A stretch of 64,000 bases of DNA from CAWJKP01 sp963843465 (GTDB lineage: Bacteria; Planctomycetota; Planctomycetia; Pirellulales; Thermoguttaceae): NCBI GenBank assembly GCA_963843465.1, contig CAWJKP010000003.1, positions 310,001 through 374,000 of the forward strand, read 5' to 3'. The notes under the pieces are model-generated. The model saw only the letters and a program-made list of their open reading frames with translations, made no database searches and was not told the DNA's origin. Positions 44,594 through 55,303 of this stretch are shown here, in pieces. The position numbers and the translations under genes are program-made. How positions within the stretch are numbered: position 1 is the first letter of the stretch; each line of letters begins with the position of its first letter.

Positions 44594-47062
44594 ATGAACC
44601 TGATGACCTGGCTGGGACGCTCCTTGGGCCTGGAGGAAACGCAGTCGATCCAATCGATCGAGCCCTCGCTCACCGCCCGTTGGACACAAAGTACGCCCGC
44701 TTGGCTGTTGTTCGCCTGCCTGGGCGCGGTGCTGGTGGCCCTGGTCTTCTATACCCGCTACCAACGGACGCGCCATGGCACGGCGCGGGTCGTGTTGGGT
44801 GCGCTGCGCAGCCTGCTTTTCTGCCTGCTGCTGTTGATCCTCGCCAAGCCGGTGTTGCTCTTGCACACGGCGAATCGTCCCCGGCCGTCGCTGTGGATCG
44901 TGCTGGACGGCACCGACAGCATGAACGTGCCCGACAAGATGTCGGAGGCGGAACGGACGAAGCTGGCCGGCGCGGTAGGGTTGGCTGGGCGGATCTCTGC
45001 GACCGACAAGACGGGGAGGATCGACGATCCGCCTAGCCGCGCGGATTACGTCAAGGCCCTGCTGACCAAGAAGGACGACAACCTGCTTACGCGGCTGGCG
45101 GAGAAGTTCCGCCTGAAGACGTTCCTCGTCGAGCGGCCGGACGGCGTGCAGGCGATCGAGACTTCGGCGGAAGGCGAGGGCCGCGTCGATCCGCAGTACA
45201 TCGCCGCCCGGATGACGACCAAGGGCCAGACCACGGCCCTGGGCGCTGCCCTGGACGACCTGGCTCGCCGCAATCCGGCCAGCAACCTGGCCGGCGTGGT
45301 GATGATCAGCGACTTCAATCAGAACGCCGGGCCGTCGGCCGTGGAAGCGGCGCGGCGTCTGGGCGTAGGCGTCTTCACGGTGGGCGTCGGGCCGCTGACC
45401 GCCACCGACATCGCCGTCGATCTCCAGGCTCCGCCGGTGATGAAGAAAGACGAGAAGTCGGTGCTCACGGCCATCGTCCACCAGGAGGGCGCCACCGGGC
45501 AGACGGTCCCCGTCCGCTTCACCATGCAGCCGCTGGGCGGCAGCGGCAAGCTGACCCGCGCGGTGGAGATCGGCACGCGGAGCCTGAAGCTCGACGCGGC
45601 CTCGCAGAGCGTGGAATTGCCCTACGTGCCCCGGCAGGCGGGGCAGTTTCTCTTCGCCGCCGAGGTCGATCCCCTGCCGGAGGAGACGGCCAAGGAGAAC
45701 AACCGGGCCCAGCGCCAAGTGACGGTCCAAGGCGACTACCTGAGGCTGTTGTTCGTCGAGTATGAGCCGACCTGGGAGTGGCGGTTCATCAAGGAGGTCT
45801 TCCACCGCGACCCGCTGGTGACGATCAAGGGTTTCCGCACCTTCCTGCGATCGGCCGATCCGCGGGTGCGGCAGACCAACGAGCTGTTCCTGCCCACGCT
45901 CACGCCCCCGCGGAGCGAGTTTTTCGCCAACGACGTGATCTTCCTGGGCGACATGCCCGCCTCGGCCCTGAGTCCCTTGTTCTGCCGCATGACCAAGGAG
46001 TTTGTGGAGAAGTTCGGCGGCGGGCTGGTGATCCTCAGCGGTCCGCGGTTCGGTCCCGGCCAATTGGCCCAGACCTCGCTGGGCGAGTTGATGCCGGTGA
46101 GAGTCGATCCGGAGGCCCATCGCCGCGACCGGCAGCCCTTCGAGCTGCAGCTTACGCCGCTGGCGGCCCTGTCCGAGTACGGCTTCATGAATCTGGGCGA
46201 CAACGAGGCGGAGAACCAGAAGGCCTGGAAGGACCTCGGTCCGCTGCCCTGGTACCAGCCCGTTCAGCGCAAGGCGGCCGACGCCGAAGTGTTGGCCGTC
46301 CATCCCAGCGACACCACGGTCGACGGCAAAGAGAAGCAGCCGCTCGTGGCCATCAGCAAGTATGGCGCCGGCGAGGTGGTGTACCTGGGCTTCGACGAGA
46401 CCTGGCGGCTGCGGAAGCGCTACGGCGAGCAGTATTACCGGAAATTCTGGGGCCAGTTGATCCACCGGCTGGGCCTGCGGCACGCCCAGGGCGTGCAGAA
46501 GCGGTTCGTCGTTCACACCGACCGCCAGCAGTACCAGGCCGACGATGAAGTGATCCTCACCGTCGGGGCCTACGACGCCAACTTCATGGCGCTGACGGAG
46601 ACCAAGCTCCCCGGCAACAAGCTCACCGCCGAGTTGGTGCTTCCCGCCGCTTCCTCGCGCCAGGTGGGCCAGACGCGGGAGATCCCCGTGCCGCAGTCGC
46701 GGGCCGGGGGGATTTTCGAGGCCCGCTTCCCCGTCTACGCCGAAGGCGAGTATCGCATCCGCGTCCGCGACCCGATCGCCAAGGACTTCGCCGAGGCAAC
46801 CTTCCGCGTGACGGCCCTCTCGGCCGAGCGGGAGCGCCCCGTCCGCAACGCCGCCCTGCAACAGTCGATCGCCGACGAAACCGGCGGCAAGAGCTACGAC
46901 CTGACCACCGCGGGCCAGCTTCCGGACCAGATCCCCGCGCTGTCCAAGGTCGAGACCGCGGTGCAGGTGGTCCCCTTGTGGAGCACGAAGTTCATGTTCT
47001 TCTGCGTGCTGCTATTGATGTTCAGCGAATGGCTGGGCCGAAAGTGGGTGAACCTGCCATGA
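44594..47062 (+). CDS. Membrane protein with VWA/GATase-like domains
   Basis: 822 residues. Two hydrophobic segments near the N-terminus (AWLLFACLGAVLVALVFYT; LLFCLLLLILAKPVLLL), then a degenerate VWA motif SLWIVLDGTDSMNVPD at about residue 103. The large periplasmic part contains RYGEQYYRKFWGQLIHRLGL and ends in a transmembrane helix (FMFFCVLLLMFSEWLG). It resembles the planctomycete companion of BatA proteins, with a role in envelope quality control inferred. Its stop overlaps the next start (ATGA), indicating coupled translation. Confidence 0.83.
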   Translation: MNLMTWLGRSLGLEETQSIQSIEPSLTARWTQSTPAWLLFACLGAVLVALVFYTRYQRTRHGTARVVLGALRSLLFCLLLLILAKPVLLLHTANRPRPSLWIVLDGTDSMNVPDKMSEAERTKLAGAVGLAGRISATDKTGRIDDPPSRADYVKALLTKKDDNLLTRLAEKFRLKTFLVERPDGVQAIETSAEGEGRVDPQYIAARMTTKGQTTALGAALDDLARRNPASNLAGVVMISDFNQNAGPSAVEAARRLGVGVFTVGVGPLTATDIAVDLQAPPVMKKDEKSVLTAIVHQEGATGQTVPVRFTMQPLGGSGKLTRAVEIGTRSLKLDAASQSVELPYVPRQAGQFLFAAEVDPLPEETAKENNRAQRQVTVQGDYLRLLFVEYEPTWEWRFIKEVFHRDPLVTIKGFRTFLRSADPRVRQTNELFLPTLTPPRSEFFANDVIFLGDMPASALSPLFCRMTKEFVEKFGGGLVILSGPRFGPGQLAQTSLGELMPVRVDPEAHRRDRQPFELQLTPLAALSEYGFMNLGDNEAENQKAWKDLGPLPWYQPVQRKAADAEVLAVHPSDTTVDGKEKQPLVAISKYGAGEVVYLGFDETWRLRKRYGEQYYRKFWGQLIHRLGLRHAQGVQKRFVVHTDRQQYQADDEVILTVGAYDANFMALTETKLPGNKLTAELVLPAASSRQVGQTREIPVPQSRAGGIFEARFPVYAEGEYRIRVRDPIAKDFAEATFRVTALSAERERPVRNAALQQSIADETGGKSYDLTTAGQLPDQIPALSKVETAVQVVPLWSTKFMFFCVLLLMFSEWLGRKWVNLP

Positions 47063-49023
47063 CCATGCTCTCCAAGCTGCACCGCCGCCTGGCCCGGCTC
47101 CGCCGCCGCCGCCGCTTTATCCGTTGGGGGACGGGCTACTCGGCCCTGCTGACGGTCCTGCTCTGGCTGCTGGCGACCCTGTTCCTGGCCGACTGGCTGC
47201 TCCACATGGACACCCGGGCGCGGATCGTAGGCATGGCCATCGCCGGCGTGTGCCTGATCTGGGTCTTCCGCCGCTACACGCTGCCCTGGCTGGGCGACGG
47301 GGAGACCGAAGTCGACATGGCACTGTTCGTGCAACAACAGCACCATATCGATACCGACCTCGTGGCCGCGCTGGAGTTCGAGCGGCCCGAAGCCGTCACC
47401 TGGGGATCCGTGCAGTTGGAGGAGGAGGTCATCCAGCAGACCGCCGAAATGACGCGGGACATGGATGTCGCCGAGGGCCTGAAGAAGGAAAACCTCCGGC
47501 GGCGAACGACGACGCTGCTGGTCACGGCCGCGGTGGTCGCCGTCGCCGTGGGTCTCTACCCCGACTACGCCCGGGTCTTCTTCAACCGCCTGCTGCTGGG
47601 CCGAGGCCACTACCCGACGCAAACCACGCTCGTTGCCCTGGAGCTCAACGGCCACCCCATCGACCTCAACGCCTGGCAGAAACCCTCGCTGACCAGTTCC
47701 TACGGCAAGCCGGTCAAGTTCAAGGTCCTGGCCGCCGGCCGGATCCCCGAGGAAGGGCGCGTCGCCGTGCGGATCGTCTCCGGCGGACAAGACCTGGCGG
47801 TGAAGCTGGAGAAAGCCAAGGCTGCGGCAGACGCCGCCGTTGAGGCCGTTAGCCCCGGCGGCCACGCCGGCCGTGTGGCGGCGGGCACTGCCGGACAAGC
47901 CAACAGTGGTAGCCAGGCAGGAGGCAAACCGGTCGCCTCCGCCCCCTCAGCTCTGCCCTCTCCCGGAGGGAGAGGGGGAACGGGCACCGCCGCAGATAAA
48001 CCAGTGACTTTCACCGGCGAGCTGCCGCGCCTCGTGGAAACCGTGGACTACCAGGTCTACCTGGGTGACGCCTGGACCGATCCGGCGGAGGTGCGGGTCG
48101 TGCCGCTGCCGCTGGTCAACGTCTCCCTGCTGGTCACGCCGCCTTCCTACGCCAAGGACGATCCGACGGTCGCTTCCGGCGCCACCGGTCTACGGCAGAT
48201 CTACGTGATCGAAGGCTCGCGGGTGGACGTGCGGATCATCTCCGACAAGCGGCTTCGGGAGGCCGCCGTCACGATCGGCGGCGTCGCCTTCCCCATGAGC
48301 CGCGATCCGTCGCCCTCGCGCGACCGCAAGGACCACTGGCGGCTCGATCCCCGTCAGCCCGCCCTGTTGCCGGTGTCGTGGATGCTCTGGACGGCAGTCG
48401 CTCCGCCTTTGGAATCGGTGGTCGACCCGATCGCCTATTCGATCCAGGTGACCGACCTCGACGATCTGCCCTTGGAGCGTCCAATCGAGGGCGTGATCCG
48501 CATCAAGGTCGACCACCCGCCGACGGCCGCCATCACCCGGCTGGTCACGCTGCACGTGCTCCCCAAGGCGGCGCCGAGCATGAGCTACCGAGCGACCGAC
48601 GATTACGGGCTGTCGAAGGTCAGCGTGCTGGCCGAGGTGACCCACCCGGATGGCCGGACGGAGACCCTGGAGCCGATCCTGCTGGCCTCTCTCAAGAGGG
48701 GGGAGACGCCCAAGCGGTTGCTGCAGGACGAGGTGCGGATCGACTTGGCCAAGCTGCGCTCGGCCCCCGGCGAATCGCCGGCCTCGCCGCCAGCGTCCGG
48801 CCCGGTAAAATTAGTCAAAGGCGACCAAGTGAAGCTCACCCTGGAAGCGGTCGACTATCGTGGTCCCTCGCGGGAAGGCAAACCCTCGCAGAGCGACCCG
48901 GTGGTTCTCCAGGTGACCGATGAAGAAGGCATCTACGAGGCGATGAGCGAGACGGACCGCGAAACGGCGCGTCAGTACGAGACTATGATCGAACGTCAAC
49001 TCGAAGTAGGAGGTGGGCCATGA
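47059..49023 (+). CDS. DUF4175-like periplasmic membrane protein
   Basis: 654 residues. The N-terminal region has two membrane helices (LTVLLWLLATLFLADWLL; VGMAIAGVCLIWVF) and a third (TLLVTAAVVAVAVGL). The following region is periplasmic, with strands and proline-rich segments. A repeat-derived segment (AVSPGGHAGRVAAGTA, residue about 263) and a low-complexity SPGGRGGTG lie in the middle. The C-terminal portion includes IRIKVDHPPTAAITRLVTLH. The family is typical of the MoxR-linked clusters of planctomycetes; function unknown. The stop overlaps the next gene's ATG. Confidence 0.75.
   Translation: MTMLSKLHRRLARLRRRRRFIRWGTGYSALLTVLLWLLATLFLADWLLHMDTRARIVGMAIAGVCLIWVFRRYTLPWLGDGETEVDMALFVQQQHHIDTDLVAALEFERPEAVTWGSVQLEEEVIQQTAEMTRDMDVAEGLKKENLRRRTTTLLVTAAVVAVAVGLYPDYARVFFNRLLLGRGHYPTQTTLVALELNGHPIDLNAWQKPSLTSSYGKPVKFKVLAAGRIPEEGRVAVRIVSGGQDLAVKLEKAKAAADAAVEAVSPGGHAGRVAAGTAGQANSGSQAGGKPVASAPSALPSPGGRGGTGTAADKPVTFTGELPRLVETVDYQVYLGDAWTDPAEVRVVPLPLVNVSLLVTPPSYAKDDPTVASGATGLRQIYVIEGSRVDVRIISDKRLREAAVTIGGVAFPMSRDPSPSRDRKDHWRLDPRQPALLPVSWMLWTAVAPPLESVVDPIAYSIQVTDLDDLPLERPIEGVIRIKVDHPPTAAITRLVTLHVLPKAAPSMSYRATDDYGLSKVSVLAEVTHPDGRTETLEPILLASLKRGETPKRLLQDEVRIDLAKLRSAPGESPASPPASGPVKLVKGDQVKLTLEAVDYRGPSREGKPSQSDPVVLQVTDEEGIYEAMSETDRETARQYETMIERQLEVGGGP
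47848..47870 (+). repeat. TTAGCCCCGGCGGCC repeat inside a CDS
   Basis: An in-frame copy that encodes VSPGGHAG. Confidence 0.85.
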
Positions 49024-52000
49024 TCGCTCGCTGTACAGGGATGATCGCGTTGGTGGTGGGTCTTCTCGTCCCCGGGTTTCTCGCCGCGCAGTCGCTCGAT
49101 CGACGGAACCTGGTGGCGAAGCAGGAGACGCAGAAACGGGTCCGTAAGATAGCGGCCGACGTGGTCGCTAGCATCCTCGACGTACAAATCCAGCAACTGG
49201 AAGACAACCGGCTGACGTCGCTGGACATCTACCGCGACGTGAAGGAGATGCGGCAGCACGTCAACCTGCTGGTCGCCAACGAGATGCCGGAGGTGGTGGA
49301 CCTCTTGGGCAAGATCCAGGGGGAACCTGCCGGACTGCGGGAAAAGACCCTGCAGAACGTCCGGCACAAGAGCCGCGAGATCCTCATTCAGCTTCTCGCC
49401 CAGCGGCAGACCCTGCTCCGCCGGCTGCGGATCGCGCAGATGATCTCCGAGGCGCTGCGGCTGATCGAGTTGGAGACCAAGACCCGCACGACGACCCTCT
49501 CGATCTCCGAGAAGGCCCGATCCGCACGGGACGCCATCACGCTGGCCACCCTCGAGGACCAGCGGGACGTGAAGGCCGTGTATCTCGGTCTGAAACAGAT
49601 GCTGGTCGACGCCAGCGCCTGGGGCGGCCCGGTGGGCGCCGAGACGGCCGGCGGACTGAAGAAACTCAAGCAAAACCGCGTGGACGAGGAGTTGGACAAC
49701 GCCTCCAAGTTCCTCGAGGCCGTCCATTTCTCCGACGCCGCCGCGAGCCAGCAAAAGGTGATCGATGGCCTGCGGCAGCTTCTGGAAGTCATCGAGCGGG
49801 CCCAGGGATTGATGAAGAACAACGACCAGCAGCTTGCCCGCGACATTCTCCAACAAATCGAGCATCGCCAGGAAGAGTTGAAGAACGAGACGGCCCAGCC
49901 GGAGAAGAAACCCGAGGACCTGGCCGCCCCGCAACAGCAGATCGCCCAGGACATCGCCAAGGTCCAGGAGGAAGTGCAGACCTCGCCGCAGGCCAAGGAG
50001 GCCTTGGAGCAGGCCCACGAAGCGGCCGAAAAGGCCAGCGACCAGTTGTTCGCCGACAATCGCCAGCAGGCCGAGCAGAAACAAGAGCAGGTCATCGAGA
50101 AACTCAAACAGGCCGCCCAGGACCTGGCCAAAGAAGCGGCCCGCGAAAACCGCGAGCTGACCGCCGAACAGCTCAAGCAGCAGATCGCCGACCTGGAGAA
50201 GGCCCGCGAGGATCTCCAGCGGATCCAGAAAGAGCAGGAGGCGGCCACGCCCCAGGCGAAGAGCAATCCGCCGGAGGCCCAGAAAGAGGAGAACCAGGTC
50301 GCGCATGACCTGCAGAAGGTGCCGGAGAACCGCCAGCTTCCCGAGCAGGTGACCGCGCGGGTTGCGGAGGCCCAACAGGCGGCCCAGGAAGCGGCCCACG
50401 AAATGCAACAGGCCACGCCGGAGCCCAAGCGGACGGAGGCCGCCGAGAAGACCGAAGAGGCGATCCAGCGGGCCTTGTCGGAAACCGAAGCGGCCCTGGC
50501 CGATGCCAAGCGGCGGGAGAAGGCGATCGAGATCGGCCAACTCGCCCAGGCCGCCGACGCCCTGGACCGCGCAGCCGCCGCCGAGCGGCAGGTCGCCAAC
50601 CAGGCCCAGCAGGCCGAGCACCAGAAGGGCCTCGACACGCCCCAGGCGCAGGAGTTGAGCCAGAAGCAGGCGGGCGTGGAGAAGGTCGCCGAGAAGGTCG
50701 CCGAGGGGATCAAGGACCTGGCTCCGAAGGTGGCCCAGGAAGTCCAGCAGGCAACCGAGCCGATCAAGGCCGCCCAGTCGCAGCTCCAGGCGGCCGAAAA
50801 GAATCCCGGAGAGCCCTCGAAACCGGCCGCCCGCGAGGCCGCCCACGAGGCCGCCAAGGCCGCCGATCAGCTTTCTCAAGCCTCGGCCGACCTCCGCAAC
50901 CAGATCGGCCAGACGGCCCAGGACTTGGCCCAGACCGCCGGACAGCAGGAGCAACAGGCCCAGCACGCGGAGCAAGCTGTGGAAAACGCCGTGGCTAAGG
51001 AGGAGTCCCCCTCGATCGGTGAGCGGATCGACCGCCTGGCGCAGGCCGCGGAAAAGGTCCAGCAAGCCGCCGCCGATCAGCAGCGGGCGGCCGGGCATCC
51101 CGAGGCCGCCGACGCCATGAATCTCGCTGCCGGCATCCAGAAGGCCCTCAATCTTCAAAAACAGGCCGACCAGGCCGCCAAAGACGCCGCCGCGCCCCTG
51201 GATGCTATCTCCAAGGAACAGCAGGTGGCCCAGCTCGCCGGCCAACTCGCCCAACAGGCCGGCGCCCCCCAGACGCCGAAGGCGGACCAGGGTCACGACC
51301 AGGCCCAACCCCAAGGCCAAGCGGAACAGCCGAAGGGCCAGGACCAGGGTCACGACCAGGCCCAGCCCCAAGGCCAAGCGGAACAACCGAAGGGCCAGGA
51401 CCAGGGTCACGACCAGGCCCAACCCCAAGGCCAAGCGGAACAGCCGAAGGGCCAGGACCAGGGTCACGACCAGGCCCAGCCCCAAGGGCAGGCGGAACAA
51501 CCGAAGGGCCAGGACCAGGGGAAACCCGATCAGCAGCCGGCCAACCCGGTCGCTTCGGCCTTGGCCCAGCGCAACAGTCGGCCCAGGAAGCGGCCCGGGA
51601 CATGGTCGACGCCAAGCCGACCCAGGCCCAGGACGCCAGGGAGAAGACCAAGCAGGCCCTGGAAAAGGCCAAGGAGGCGCTGCAGGCCCAAGCCCAACAG
51701 CTTGCCGAGAAACCCGCGGGCAAGCCTGATGCCGCGGCGCAGGAGCACGCAAGCCAGGAGATCGGCCAGGCGGAGCAACTCGCCCAGGGCGATGCGCCGC
51801 AGGCCGCGCAGACGTTGGACAAGGCCGGCGAGACGTCGCATGAGGCCGAGAAGGCGCTCGAGCATGGCAATGCCGAAGCGGCCCAACCGCCGCAAGAGAA
51901 GACGGCCGGTCAACTGAAGAAGGCAGCCGACGAACTCGCCCAGGCCCAGGCCCAGTTGGCCGCGGAGGCCGCCAAAGAGATGGCCGCCGAGGCCCACGAG

Positions 52001-52969
52001 GCCCATGAGCTGGCCAACCAGGCGACTCCCGTCGATCCCAACGCCACCGCGGCGCTGCAAGGTGCGGAGCATACGGCCCAACAGTCGGCCCAGGCGGTTC
52101 CCCCGTCGCCCCAGCAGGCCACGCCTGCGGAAAACGCCGTCAACCAGGCGATGAACTCGGCCGCCGCCGACCTTAAGGCACGCGACCAGCAACTGGCCCA
52201 CGATCAAGCCCTGGCCCAGCAATTGGCCGACCTGGCTGCCCAGCAGCAGGCGGAGGCCCACGAGATCGCCCAGCTCGCCCAAGAGCCGGCTGGTCAGCAC
52301 GAGGCGGGGCAGGAACAGGGGCACGAGGCAGGGCATGAGGCAGGCCAAGAGCAGGGACACGAAGCAGGGCAGGAACAGGGGCACGAGGCAGGGCAGGAAC
52401 AGGGGCACGAGGCAGGGCAGGAGCAAGGACACGAAGCCGGCCAAGAGCAGGGGCATGAAGCGGGCCAAGAGCAGGGGCACGAGGCGGGCCACGAGTCCGG
52501 TCATCCGGGCGGCCAGGGCCAGCAGATGGCTGAAGCCTTGCAGCAACTGGCCGAATCCGAGCAGGCCACCCAGCAGGCCGCCGAGGAGATCGCCGGCCAG
52601 AGTATCCCGGCGTCGCCGGCCATCAGCGAGGCCGAACAGGCGGCGGAAGCCCTGATGCCCGGCGAGCCGGAGAACGAGCCCCCACATCTCTCGCACGGCA
52701 TGAGCGGCGGCGGCATGACCGGTCCGCGGAAGTGGGTGAAGAACCGTGTGGTGCCTGGCGGAACGCCGGCCCAGAAGCTGCCGCCGGCCCCGGCGTCGTT
52801 GCCCAACTCGGCCGAAGACGCCAAGAGCCAGGACCGCCACTTCGCCGAGGAGCCCTGGTTTGCCAAGCTCCCGCCCGAGGTCCGCACCGCGATCCGTTCC
52901 AGCGCCGAGCGTCGTCCGCCGCGCGGGTACGAGGAAAAGCTCGACCGCTATTTCAAGAACAAGGACTAA
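49020..52969 (+). CDS. Giant Ala/Gln-rich coiled-coil protein (one frameshift)
   Basis: About 1,316 residues if one base is added near 51570, where QAQQSAQEAARDMVDA is restored. It begins with a signal peptide (MIALVVGLLVPGFLAAQS). The long central part is a continuous heptad-like coiled coil of Ala, Gln, Glu and Lys, for example EQAHEAAEKASDQLFADNRQ. It carries four 57-base repeats (51285-51512) and about seven EAGQEQGH octads (52301-52492). The C-terminus (HFAEEPWFAKLPPEVRTAIR) is conserved-looking. It is encoded between the BatA/VWA genes and MoxR, so it is probably a structural or scaffolding partner in the envelope. Confidence 0.8.
51285..51512 (+). repeat. Four tandem 57-base units in the coiled-coil gene
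   Basis: The period is 57 bases (19 codons), starting at 51285, 51342, 51399 and 51456, encoding GHDQAQPQGQAEQPKGQDQ. Confidence 0.92.
52301..52492 (+). repeat. Tandem octad repeat region (24-base units)
   Basis: About seven copies of a 24-base unit encoding EAGQEQGH, with two variants ending EAGH. Confidence 0.9.
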
Positions 52970-52990
52970 CCCTGAGTAACGAGGACAACC

Positions 52991-54037
52991 ATGTCGACCG
53001 TAAATGTTCCGCCCGATGATGTCGCCGCCGTGGCGCATTGCAAGCAGTCCTACGACCGCATCCGCAGCGAGCTGTCCAAGGTAATTGTCGGGCAGGACTG
53101 GGTGATCGAGCAGGTGCTGATCGCCGTCTTCTCGCGGGGCCACGCGCTGTTGGAGGGCGTGCCGGGGCTGGCCAAAACGCTGCTGGTGAGCTCGCTGGCC
53201 GAGGCCACCCACCTGAGCTTCAAGCGGATCCAGTTCACGCCCGACCTGATGCCCAGCGACGTGACCGGCACGGAGATCATCCAGGAGGAGATGGTCACGC
53301 ACGAGCGGCAATACAAGTTCCTCCCGGGCCCGATCTTCGCCAACATGATCCTGGCCGACGAGATCAACCGTACGCCGCCCAAGACCCAGGCGGCGATGCT
53401 CGAGGCGATGCAGGAGCGACAGGTCAGCGCCGGCGGCAAGGTCCACAAGCTGCCCGACCCCTTCTTCGTCCTGGCGACGCAGAATCCCCTGGAGCAGGAA
53501 GGCACCTACCCGCTGCCGGAAGCCCAGTTGGACCGCTTCCTCTTGTACATCAAGGTGGAATACCCCAGCGGGGCCGAGGAATGGGAAATCGCCCGCAAAG
53601 TGACCACCGGCCAGCTCGGGCGGATCGAGCCCTTGATGTCGGGTGAGGAGATCCTCGACTTGCAGAAGCTGGTGATGCGAATCCCGGTCAGCGACCAGGT
53701 GCTGGGTTATGCCTGGGCCCTGGTCCGCGCCAGCCGTCCCGGCAAGCCCGAGGCCCCCGATTTCATCGACCGCTGGGTGGCCTGGGGCGCCGGGCCCCGC
53801 GGCGTGCTCACGCTGGTCACCTGCGCCAAGGCCCGGGCGATCCTCCACGGCCGCTACCATGCCACCGTGGGCGACGTCCAGGCCGTCGTCAAGCCGGCCC
53901 TGCGGCACCGCATCGCCGGCAACTACGCCGCCCAGGCCAACGCCCTGTCCAGCGACCGGCTGGTGGAAATGCTGTTGGAAGCCGTGCCCGCCGACCGGCG
54001 GTACGAGAAGCCGGCCGCCGAGCGCGTGCCGGCCTGA
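52991..54037 (+). CDS. moxR: MoxR-family AAA+ ATPase
   Basis: 348 residues. Walker A GVPGLAKT at about residue 57, Walker B MILADEINRTPPKTQAAMLE, sensor-1 region LATQNPLEQEGTYPLPEAQL, and sensor-2-like arginines in the C-terminal domain. It is the typical MoxR length. MoxR ATPases remodel or mature proteins with VWA-domain partners. The DUF58 gene follows after a palindromic repeat, and the VWA genes lie upstream in the same direction. ATG follows GAGGACAACC. The 22-base spacing from the coiled-coil gene suggests one transcript. Confidence 0.96.
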   Translation: MSTVNVPPDDVAAVAHCKQSYDRIRSELSKVIVGQDWVIEQVLIAVFSRGHALLEGVPGLAKTLLVSSLAEATHLSFKRIQFTPDLMPSDVTGTEIIQEEMVTHERQYKFLPGPIFANMILADEINRTPPKTQAAMLEAMQERQVSAGGKVHKLPDPFFVLATQNPLEQEGTYPLPEAQLDRFLLYIKVEYPSGAEEWEIARKVTTGQLGRIEPLMSGEEILDLQKLVMRIPVSDQVLGYAWALVRASRPGKPEAPDFIDRWVAWGAGPRGVLTLVTCAKARAILHGRYHATVGDVQAVVKPALRHRIAGNYAAQANALSSDRLVEMLLEAVPADRRYEKPAAERVPA

Positions 54038-54052
54038 CCCTTTCCGGAGGTT

Positions 54053-54166
54053 GTAGGGTGGGACAAGTTGTAGGGTGGGACAAGGCCGCCTTGGCGGCCG
54101 CCGGCCCACCATGATTTAGCAGAACTGGTGGGCCGGCGCTCGCTCACGCGAGCTGGTCCCACCCTA
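54053..54166. repeat. GTAGGGTGGGACAAG palindromic element between moxR and DUF58
   Basis: Left arm with doubled end (54053-54110) and right arm (54126-54166). Same organisation as 36221-36334. Confidence 0.9.
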
Positions 54167-54197
54167 CTCGTCATGACTTAACAAAGGCGGACGACCC

Positions 54198-55106
54198 GTG
54201 GCCCGAAACGTGCTCTCGCGTTACCTCGATCCGGAGGTCCTCAGCCGGATCGCCAACCGTCGCATCGAGCCGCGGGGCCTGGTCCAGGGCAACCTGGCCG
54301 GGGCCCATCGGTCGCCCCTGTCGGGCTTCGCCGTGGAGTTTGCCGGCCATCGCGAGTACGCCCCCGGCGACGACCCCAAGCACATCGACTGGCGGGTCTA
54401 CTACAACCGCGAGCGGTATTTCATCAAGCAGTACGAGATGGAGACCAACTTCGTCTGCCACCTCGTCCTGGACGTCAGCGCCTCGATGCGCTACGGCGAA
54501 GAGGACCGGCAGAAGCTCAACTACGCCGCCCGCATGGCTGCCTCGCTGGCCTACGCCGTGGTCCGCCAGAGCGACAAGGTCTCGTTGGCCACCTTCGACG
54601 ACCGCGTGCGGGGCTTCGTGCCGCCGAGCAACTCCATGGCCCAGATCGTCCGCATGACCGAGCATCTCGACCAGGTCGAGCCGGTCAACAAGACGCAGAT
54701 GTCCGACTGCCTGATGGAGCTGGCCGGACGGATGAGACGCCGGGAGATCGTGGTGATCCTCAGCGATTTCTTCACCGAGTTGGACGCGCTGGAGGCTGCG
54801 CTCCAGCGGCTCCGCTACAGCCGCCACGAAGTGGTGCTGTTGCAGGTCATGCACCACGACGAGCTGGTCTTCGAGTTCGACGGGATGATCAAGTTCGTCG
54901 GCTTGGAGATTCCCGAGGAGCTGGTCACGCAGCCCGACGAGCTCCGCCGGGCCTACCTCCGTGCGCTGCGCCAGTTCAATGACCAGTTGGCCGACATCTG
55001 CCTGCGAAACCGCATCGACCGGGTGCTGGTCGATACGTCTCGCGACATGGGCGAAGTGTTTGTCGACTACCTCAACCAACGCAGCCAGTTGAACCGCGGC
55101 CGGTAG
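54198..55106 (+). CDS. DUF58 VWA-like protein
   Basis: 302 residues from GTG 54198. The DUF58 signature EYAPGDDPKHIDWRVYYN is followed by HLVLDVSASMRYG, a metal-site-like strand of the VWA fold, and VVILSDFFTELDALEAALQRL. No membrane helix is apparent. Such proteins are partners of MoxR ATPases, and the genes are adjacent here, separated by a palindromic repeat. The likely role is protein maturation or envelope function with MoxR. Confidence 0.93.
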   Translation: MARNVLSRYLDPEVLSRIANRRIEPRGLVQGNLAGAHRSPLSGFAVEFAGHREYAPGDDPKHIDWRVYYNRERYFIKQYEMETNFVCHLVLDVSASMRYGEEDRQKLNYAARMAASLAYAVVRQSDKVSLATFDDRVRGFVPPSNSMAQIVRMTEHLDQVEPVNKTQMSDCLMELAGRMRRREIVVILSDFFTELDALEAALQRLRYSRHEVVLLQVMHHDELVFEFDGMIKFVGLEIPEELVTQPDELRRAYLRALRQFNDQLADICLRNRIDRVLVDTSRDMGEVFVDYLNQRSQLNRGR

Positions 55107-55130
55107 CGACCAGCGGCTCATAGCGCAAGA

Positions 55131-55196
55131 CACTAGCCCGCAGCGCAAGCGATGGTAAGTCGTTGTGCTGCCGTCGCTTGCGCTTCGGGCTAGTGT
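55131..55196. repeat. Hairpin, CACTAGCCC-GCGCAAGCGA family
   Basis: Arms CACTAGCCCGCAGCGCAAGC and the complement GCTTGCGCTTCGGGCTAGTG. Other copies: 57601-57735, 59916-60054, 61890-61957. Confidence 0.85.
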
Positions 55197-55303
55197 GCGG
55201 CCGTGAAAAGTCCGGGCGCGGCGGAAATAGTGCCCTCTTGCCTCGGGTGGAGGTTATACTAGAACCGCGAATGGACGGACGTTCTAGCGCATAAGGCTGA
55301 ACC

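Noticed and set aside
48996..51752. A 918-residue minus-strand frame rich in Leu and Gly
   Set aside because: It mirrors the Gln/Ala repeats of the coiled-coil gene; repeated Leu-rich units come from the complement of CAG-type codons.
51530..54112. An 860-residue minus-strand frame opposite the coiled-coil C-terminus and MoxR
   Set aside because: Opposes a canonical MoxR protein and has shadow composition.
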